This document shows positions 31,119-36,244 of a stretch of 36,244 nt of DNA, piece after piece (position 1 is the first letter of the stretch; the number at the start of each line of letters is the position of its first letter). Where the stretch lies: assembly GCA_005889495.1 (NCBI GenBank), contig VBHA01000162.1, positions 1-36,244 on the forward strand, written 5' to 3'. The stretch is from Chloroflexota bacterium. GTDB taxonomy: Bacteria; Chloroflexota; Dormibacteria; Dormibacterales; Dormibacteraceae. The position numbers and the translations under genes are program-made. Under the pieces are notes generated by a model. The model did not search any database, was not told the origin of the DNA, and saw only the letters and a list, made by a program, of their open reading frames with translations.

Positions 31119-32571
31119 CCAGCAGGGCCGCCAGGCAAAGCGCGGCGGCGATGACGAAGATCTCGCGGTACTCCTGAAGAAAAGCGGCGCCGACCAGCCG
31201 CTCGAGGTGCTTGACGCGATCGTGCAGGTTCGGGTCGGTCAGCACGGGGGTGCCGAGGATCTGGTGGAACCGGTACAGCCCGAAAGCCGTGAGCGCCGAA
31301 AGCCCCACGAGCATGCCCATCGTCCGCGCCAGCACGACCAGGCTCGTCGCCAGGCCGTGGCTTTCGCCGCGTGTCAGGGCGAGGACGCCGACGGTCAGGG
31401 GCGCGATCACCAGCCCGAAACCGATGCCACACGCGGCCAGGGCGAGGTCTGCCTGGCTCACGGGCCCCAGGCGAAGGCTCAGCTCGTTCGCGGTCCACGT
31501 CGACATCTGGAGGAAGGCCGCGGCCGAGACGGCCATGCCGGCGGCGCCGGTGATGCGATTGCCGATGCGCGCCGCGACGACACCGCCCGCGACTGCGCCC
31601 ACAGGCACGCCGACCAGGAATTGGGTGAGCAGCAGGCCTGAGTCGAGCGCGCCGAGGTTGAACACAAGCCGGCCGAGGATCGGAACGTCGACCAGCGTCA
31701 CGATCAGGGCCGCCCCGATGAGCACGTTCGCCAACGTTGCGCCGCCGAAGGCGGGGCTCCGCAGAAGGTCGCGCGGGATGAGCGGCTCGAGCCGGCGGAG
31801 CTGCCGCCATCCGTAACCGCCGAGCAAGGCAATCGCCACCAGGCCCGCGGGCAAAAAGAGCGAGTTGACGGCGCGGTGCTCCGGGTCGTCTGGGTAGAGG
31901 GCGAAGACCAGCGCGCCAAGACCGGCGCCGAGCAGCATCGCGCCGGCCCAGTCGACGGTGGACCCTGTTTGCCCGCCCGCCTCTCGGCTCCGGCCCGCGG
32001 CGACAAGCCCCGTGCCGCACAGCACCGACAGCGGCAGGTTGAGCCAGAAGACGAAGCGCCATCCACCCAGGCCGCCAGCCGCGGCGGCGAGGGTTGCCCC
32101 GTAGATCGGGCCGAGCACGCTCCCAGCCTCCTGGAGTCCCGCGACCGCGCCGAGCGCGATCGCCCGGGAGCGTCCTGGGTAGAGGTCGGCGGCGAGCGCC
32201 AGCGAAAGTGGCACCATCCCGCCTCCGCCGAGACCCTGCAGGAACCGGCCGGTCACCAGCCACGGGAGCTCGGCGAACGTCCACAGCCCCGAAGTGGCTG
32301 TGACGACCGAGCCCAGGGCGAACGCGGCCAGGCACGCCAGGTACACCGGAGTTCGGCCGCGCGCGTCGGAGTAGGCGCCGAGAAGCGGCATGGCGACGAC
32401 ATAGCCGGCCAGGAACCCGGTGACGATCGGTGTCCCCTGCTCGAGCCGGTCGATCGTCAGGCCGACGTCGCCCATCATGGCCGGCAGCAACGTGACGACC
32501 ACGTACGCGTCGAGCGCGGCCACGAAGAGGCCGGCGCCGGCCAGGCCCAGGAGAAGAGGTCGCCGGCTCAA
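31072..32571 (-). CDS. P55-like (Rv1410c-type) MFS exporter
   Basis: 499 residues with about 14 hydrophobic segments. Compared from memory with mycobacterial P55, these segments correspond closely: LDAYVVVTLLPAMM, GYVVAMPLLGAYSDARGR, QEAGSVLGPIYG, ALIVTLVDVPILG, ARTMGMLVGLSALTAFGLYR and EIFVIAAALC. P55 works with the lipoprotein LprG to move triacylated glycolipids and triacylglycerol from the inner membrane and affects drug tolerance. The start is TTG at 32571, whose TTGA overlaps the stop of the LprG-like gene, the same gene order and coupling as lprG-Rv1410c. The 3' end overlaps the methyltransferase gene by 47 bp. Confidence 0.88.
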   Translation of the reverse strand: MSRRPLLLGLAGAGLFVAALDAYVVVTLLPAMMGDVGLTIDRLEQGTPIVTGFLAGYVVAMPLLGAYSDARGRTPVYLACLAAFALGSVVTATSGLWTFAELPWLVTGRFLQGLGGGGMVPLSLALAADLYPGRSRAIALGAVAGLQEAGSVLGPIYGATLAAAAGGLGGWRFVFWLNLPLSVLCGTGLVAAGRSREAGGQTGSTVDWAGAMLLGAGLGALVFALYPDDPEHRAVNSLFLPAGLVAIALLGGYGWRQLRRLEPLIPRDLLRSPAFGGATLANVLIGAALIVTLVDVPILGRLVFNLGALDSGLLLTQFLVGVPVGAVAGGVVAARIGNRITGAAGMAVSAAAFLQMSTWTANELSLRLGPVSQADLALAACGIGFGLVIAPLTVGVLALTRGESHGLATSLVVLARTMGMLVGLSALTAFGLYRFHQILGTPVLTDPNLHDRVKHLERLVGAAFLQEYREIFVIAAALCLAALLVIAFALRPARTSGDI

Positions 32572-33245
32572 GGGGTCGGCGAAGTGATGCTCACCGTGCC
32601 GTTGAAGTTTGTGATGTCGACCTCCACCGCCGCTTCCTTGCCCTGGTCGCCAAAGGCGCCGTCGAGCGTGGCCTTGCGGATGAGGTGGTCCGATTTGCCG
32701 ACCCAGACGTGCGCACCGACCGGGCCGCTCGAGCTCAGCTCGCTCAACAGGCTGCGTACCTGGTCCGCCGTGTACGTGGCCGACACCTGGTACGAGTCGG
32801 TGCCGCCGACCTGGTCGCTGGACACGTACTTCGGGCCGGAGCCCTGCGGGATCACGGCGGGGAGCCCGGTCGAAGAGTTGAAGAGCTTCGCCATGTCCGG
32901 GAACGCGGCGGCCTGGGTCCCCTTCAGCTCCTGGTACGGCGTGAAGGGCAGATGCAGAAACACGCGCCCCGAGGCCATGACCACCTCGAGCCCGAAGGAA
33001 ACGTCCTGTTCTTTGACCATGTAAAACGTGTCGCTGTCCGAGGGCAGCCTGACCGAGGTCCGCGCGCTGACCAGCGTGAAGCCCTGGATCGTGATCGTGC
33101 CTTTCGTCATCTTCAGCGTTGCGGCGAGCGTCTTCACCTGCGCCATCGCGGCAGCGCCGTCGCGAAGTGCCTTCGCCGCGTCCACGTTCTCCTGGCCACA
33201 CGCGACCACGAGAACCACGGCGGCCGCCGCGAGCCCGCGCCTCAT
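32568..33245 (-). CDS. LprG/LppX-family lipoprotein
   Basis: 225 residues. The N-terminus MRRGLAAAAVVLVVACGQ is a lipoprotein signal with the modified cysteine at C16 (lipobox VVAC, slightly weak). The body matches LppX_LprAFG lipid carriers: repeated amphipathic strands (VKTLAATLKMTKGTITIQGF, SFGLEVVMASGRVFLHLPF, DSYQVSATYTADQVRSLLSEL) and HVWVGKSDHLIRKATLDGAF near the end. Such proteins hold acylated lipids in a hydrophobic cavity outside the membrane. ATG 33245 overlaps the NDH-2 stop (ATGA), and the P55-like exporter follows in a TTGA overlap. The pair argues for export of a glycolipid or triacylglycerol by this organism. Confidence 0.82.
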   Translation of the reverse strand: MRRGLAAAAVVLVVACGQENVDAAKALRDGAAAMAQVKTLAATLKMTKGTITIQGFTLVSARTSVRLPSDSDTFYMVKEQDVSFGLEVVMASGRVFLHLPFTPYQELKGTQAAAFPDMAKLFNSSTGLPAVIPQGSGPKYVSSDQVGGTDSYQVSATYTADQVRSLLSELSSSGPVGAHVWVGKSDHLIRKATLDGAFGDQGKEAAVEVDITNFNGTVSITSPTP

Positions 33246-34489
33246 TCGCGCGCTCGCACGATGAGACGGATGGGGCGGTCGAGGAAGAGGTACTCCCACG
33301 CCCAGTTGATGAGCACCACCAGCCGGCTGCGAAAGCTGATCACGTTCACCAGGTGCACGGTCAGCCAGATGACCCACCCGATGAACCCGGAGAAGTGGAA
33401 GCCGCGGATCTGGGCCACCGCGCTGTTGCGTCCGATGGTCGCCATGATGCCCGGGTCCTTGTAGCGAAAGGCGCGCGCGCCGCCGCTGCCGACCATCTCG
33501 GAGATCGAGGCCGCGACCTGCCGGCCGGCCTGCATGGCGACCGGGATGAGCATCGGCAGCATGGCGGCCCCGTCCTGCGCCCCGGCCAGGTCCCCGATCA
33601 CGAAAACGACGGGGTGGCCCGGCACCTGGAGCGTGGGGTCGACCCTGATCCGCGACTGGCGGGTGAGCTGGACGCCGGCCGCCGTGCCGAGGCCGGAGGC
33701 CCGGACGCCGGCCGTCCACACCACGAGCCCGGTGGCGATCTGGGCGCCACCCGCGAGCCCGATGCTGCGATCGGTGATCGACTCGACCTTCGTGTTCAGC
33801 ATTACCTCGATGCCCTTGCGTTCGAGCGAACGGCGGGCCGCCTCGCGAAGCGAGGGCGCAAAAGCTCCAAGCACATGGGGCGCCGCCTCTATAAGCACCA
33901 CCCGGACCTCGTTTGTGTCGAGTCCGCGGTAATCCTTGCGCAGGACGAAGCGGATCAGCTCAGACAGGGCGCCGGCCATCTCGACTCCGGTCGGCCCGCC
34001 GCCGACGATCGCGAAGGTAAGCAGCATGCGCCGCTCTACCGGGTCGTCTGTCCACCGCGACGCCTCGAACTGGGAAAGGATTCGGTTGCGGACGGCCAGC
34101 CCCTCGTCCAGCTCTTTGAGGCCGAAGCTGTGCTCGGCGAGCGAGGCGCTGCCGAAATAGTCGCTCTGCGCGCCGGTGGCGAGGACGAGGTAGTCGTACG
34201 CGACCGGGCCATGATCGGTCAGCAGGCGGCGGCCGTCGAAATCAACCCCCGTGATCGAAGCCAGGAGAAAGTCCGCGTTGCGCAGAGGGCGGATGAGCTG
34301 GCGGACCGGTCGAGCGATCTCACCAGGGTCGAGCAGCGCCGACGCGACCTGGTAGAGCAGCGGCGTGAAGAGGTGGTAGTTGTTCCGGTCGACGAGCAGC
34401 ACCTCCACCGGGGCGTGCTTCAGCGCCCGCGCGCACGTCAGCCCGCCAAAGCCGGCGCCCGCGATCACGACTCGCGGGCCCTTGCTCAC
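33242..34489 (-). CDS. Type II NADH:quinone oxidoreductase-like flavoprotein
   Basis: 415 residues from GTG 34489 (GTGA overlap with the LigD polymerase gene). VVIAGAGFGGLTCARAL binds FAD, NNYHLFTPLLYQVAS is the conserved NDH-2 quinone-side loop, FAIVGGGPTGVEMAGAL binds NADH, and VFVIGDLAGAQDGAAMLPML is the second FAD motif. The C-terminal hydrophobic/amphipathic stretch (GFIGWVIWLTVHLVNVISF) attaches it to the membrane. NDH-2 passes electrons from NADH to quinone without pumping protons. Its place between DNA-repair and lipid-export genes is unusual. Confidence 0.9.
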   Translation of the reverse strand: MSKGPRVVIAGAGFGGLTCARALKHAPVEVLLVDRNNYHLFTPLLYQVASALLDPGEIARPVRQLIRPLRNADFLLASITGVDFDGRRLLTDHGPVAYDYLVLATGAQSDYFGSASLAEHSFGLKELDEGLAVRNRILSQFEASRWTDDPVERRMLLTFAIVGGGPTGVEMAGALSELIRFVLRKDYRGLDTNEVRVVLIEAAPHVLGAFAPSLREAARRSLERKGIEVMLNTKVESITDRSIGLAGGAQIATGLVVWTAGVRASGLGTAAGVQLTRQSRIRVDPTLQVPGHPVVFVIGDLAGAQDGAAMLPMLIPVAMQAGRQVAASISEMVGSGGARAFRYKDPGIMATIGRNSAVAQIRGFHFSGFIGWVIWLTVHLVNVISFRSRLVVLINWAWEYLFLDRPIRLIVRARE

Positions 34490-35484
34490 TGCTTGGCGTA
34501 ACGCCGACCCCCTCCGTGCCGCCGGTTGGCCATCTTCTCGAGGGCGACCGTGCCGCCCGTCGCCTCCAGGAGCGACTTCGGCAGCTTCTGCTTCTTCTTG
34601 ATCACCGGCTCGAAGAGGTCGCCCAGCTTGTCGACCCGCTTCAACACCTGGTCCGAGTCGAAGACCAGCAAGCTCGGGTCTTTGGCCTTGAGGCATTTCT
34701 CGACCTCGTCCCACGAGACCGGCGTCGAGACGGTCGGCCGGGCCCGCGCCCGCAGGGAGTAGACGTTGACCGTGGTCTTGTACTCGTCGTTCTGGCTCCA
34801 GTCGATCAGCACACGGCCGGTGCGCAGCTCCTTCAGCTGCTTGTGCACCGCGAGGTCGGGGTGCTTTTCCTCGAAGTACTGGGCCAGGCCCTTGGAGACG
34901 ACCTTGGTCTGGTTGTAGTCGACCTTCGTGTTCAGCGGCACGTACAGCTGAAGGCCCTTCGAGCCCGAGGTCTTGGCGCAGGAGTCGAGGCCGTGGTCGG
35001 CGAAGAGGTCGCGCAGCATCAGCCCGATCCGGCAGCACTCGACGATCGTCGCCGGCGGTCCGGGGTCGAGGTCGAAAACGAGGGTCCGGGGCTCCGGCAG
35101 GTTGCTGCACAGCGACAGCGACGTGTGCATCTCGAGGGTCGCGAGGTTGGCCAGCCACACCAGTGTCGGCAGGTCCTGGGCGAGGCAGTAGTACATGTCG
35201 CGGTTGTTGCCCCCGCTCCAGACCTTCGCCGTCTCCACCCAGTCCGGCCGGTGCTTGGGACAGTTCTTCTCGTAGAAGAACTCGCCGTCGACGCCGTTGG
35301 GGTAGCGCTTCAGGGTCAGCGGGTGGTCATGTGTATGCGTCAGCAGGACGGGCGCGATGCGGGTGTAGTAATCGATGACCTGGGCTTTGGTGAACCCGAC
35401 CTCGGGATAGAGCACCTTCTCGAGGTTCGTCAGCTTCAGCGTCCGGCCATCGATCTTGACCTCGACCGACGTGTCTTTAGCCAC
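34486..35484 (-). CDS. LigD-type polymerase/primase (stand-alone)
   Basis: 332 residues from GTG 35484. The archaeo-eukaryotic primase fold is seen as LTNLEKVLYPEVGFTK, RYPNGVDGEFFYEKNCP, then the metal-binding LVFDLDPGPPA (D138, D140) and VLIDWSQND with the third acidic residue. In the KTSGSKGLQLYVPL motif the histidine of well-studied LigD polymerases is a glutamine. In Pseudomonas or Mycobacterium LigD this domain fills gaps with ribonucleotides during nonhomologous end joining, fused to ligase and phosphoesterase; here it is separate. It overlaps the ligase gene by 8 bp and the NDH-2 gene by GTGA. Ku is not in the window. Confidence 0.92.
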   Translation of the reverse strand: MAKDTSVEVKIDGRTLKLTNLEKVLYPEVGFTKAQVIDYYTRIAPVLLTHTHDHPLTLKRYPNGVDGEFFYEKNCPKHRPDWVETAKVWSGGNNRDMYYCLAQDLPTLVWLANLATLEMHTSLSLCSNLPEPRTLVFDLDPGPPATIVECCRIGLMLRDLFADHGLDSCAKTSGSKGLQLYVPLNTKVDYNQTKVVSKGLAQYFEEKHPDLAVHKQLKELRTGRVLIDWSQNDEYKTTVNVYSLRARARPTVSTPVSWDEVEKCLKAKDPSLLVFDSDQVLKRVDKLGDLFEPVIKKKQKLPKSLLEATGGTVALEKMANRRHGGGRRYAKQ

Positions 35485-36244
35485 CTTCGCGGATCACCTC
35501 TTGCGCGGGTTTGTCGATGCGGAAGCCTTTGAAGGCGGGCGCGCGCAGCTGCCCTCCGCGGGTCCACTCCACGAACTCGAACTCGGCGACGATCTTCGGC
35601 TTGTCGAAGTGCGCCGCGCGCGGCGGCGCGGCGCCGGCCTCGAAAGGACGCTTGCCGGTGGCCAGCGGCTTCAGCTTCTGGTTGAGCTCCTCGAGCGTCT
35701 TGTCCGTGAAGCCGGTCCCGACCTTGCCCGCATAGACGAACTTTCCGTCCTTGTAATAGCCGACGAGAAGGGCGCCGGGATAGCCCCGCCGCTTGCCTTC
35801 GCCCTCGAGCCAGCCGCCGACCACGAGCTCCTGGCGGTTGTGGTTCTTGACCTTCTCCCAGGCGCCGCTGCGGCGGCCGGGCTCGTACCTGGAGTCGAGG
35901 CGCTTCGCCACCACGCCTTCGAGCCCGGCCCTGGCGCTTGCCTCCTTCATCGCCTGGCCGCCGCCCTTCTCGTAAGGCGGCGTCTGCCACGAGGCTCCCG
36001 CCAGCTTCAGCGCGGCCAGCGCCTGACGCCGGTCGGTGTAACGCTGCTCCATCAGCGAGTGCCCGTCCTGCCAGAGGACGTCGAAGACCATGTAGGTCAC
36101 GGGCACGTCCTTCATCTTTCGCCGGATCTCGTTCTCGGCGGTCAGGCCCATCCGCTGCTGGATCTCCTCGAAGCTCGGACGCCCTCTTTCGTCGAGGGCG
36201 ACGATCTCGCCGTCCAGGATGACCTCGGCGGAGCCGAGCGCGCG
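35477..36244 (-). CDS. ATP-dependent DNA ligase, LigD-ligase type (partial, C-terminal part)
   Basis: The gene enters from the right edge; 255 C-terminal residues are visible. EVILDGEIVALDERGRPSF is nucleotidyltransferase motif III, YMVFDVLWQDG motif IIIa, LEGVVAKRLDSRYEPGRRS motif IV, and EKVKNHNRQELVVGGWLEG motif V, followed by the OB-fold domain (VGYYKDGKFVYAGKVGTGFT). The KxDG nucleophile motif must be beyond the window. It seals nicks at double-strand breaks together with the LigD polymerase encoded next, which overlaps by 8 bp. There is no sign of a fused polymerase at the C-terminus because the stop at 35477 is clear. Confidence 0.9.
   Translation of the reverse strand, partial: RALGSAEVILDGEIVALDERGRPSFEEIQQRMGLTAENEIRRKMKDVPVTYMVFDVLWQDGHSLMEQRYTDRRQALAALKLAGASWQTPPYEKGGGQAMKEASARAGLEGVVAKRLDSRYEPGRRSGAWEKVKNHNRQELVVGGWLEGEGKRRGYPGALLVGYYKDGKFVYAGKVGTGFTDKTLEELNQKLKPLATGKRPFEAGAAPPRAAHFDKPKIVAEFEFVEWTRGGQLRAPAFKGFRIDKPAQEVIREGG

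Overview
This is a GC-rich, gene-dense bacterial segment with about 35 protein genes. I see no rRNA, tRNA, transposase or convincing CRISPR array, and no gene-free stretch longer than about 180 bases. Several features point to a monoderm-type soil lineage in or near Actinomycetota, Chloroflexota or Candidatus Dormibacterota: an LprG/P55-type lipoprotein and exporter pair, an AdnAB-like helicase-nuclease pair, a PucR-family gene ahead of fatty-acid genes, DinB/MDMPI and GT87 proteins, frequent GTG/TTG starts and probable leaderless promoters. The sequence alone does not fix the phylum.

Layout. 1-2292 (minus): a truncated FAD oxidoreductase, an MFS transporter and a CPBP intramembrane protease. 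2291-6423: a DsbA-like protein, a membrane-tethered protein with a sigma-70 region 4-like domain, and two divergent multi-spanning glycosyltransferases (GT39 and GT87). 6455-13550: two overlapping UvrD-type helicase/RecB-type nuclease genes, a small unknown ORF, and a small basic protein with its own promoter and terminator. 13623-16571: a PfkB kinase, an ABC-2 exporter and a decayed HIT gene. 16568-17880: divergent DinB-like and dienelactone hydrolase genes. 18056-25312: a PucR-type regulator followed by fabF-acpP-fabH-fabD-fabG-accD-accA, which is most of a type II fatty-acid pathway plus the acetyl-CoA carboxyltransferase. 25364-29359: a tightly coupled run of dtd, an EamA transporter, a threonine/serine dehydratase, a CBS/zinc-ribbon protein and a class I aminotransferase. 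29404-31118: a small membrane protein, a bactofilin and a methyltransferase. 31072-36244 (minus): a five-gene chain with every junction overlapping, running split LigD ligase, LigD polymerase, NDH-2, LprG-like lipoprotein, P55-like exporter.

Beyond the genes, several palindromic elements stand out. Two copies of a roughly 62-bp unit carry paired 16-bp dyads 42 bp apart (419-480 and 17900-17961) and look like a REPIN-type repeat. A two-hairpin element lies in frame inside the second helicase (10754-10798). Two other palindromic elements flank accA, one of them at the possible accA N-terminus and the other at the dtd ribosome binding site. The clearest biological leads are the AdnAB-like complex with two intact motors, the membrane-anchored sigma region 4 protein, the LigD-NDH2-LprG-P55 chain, and the in-frame deletion that destroyed the HIT gene.
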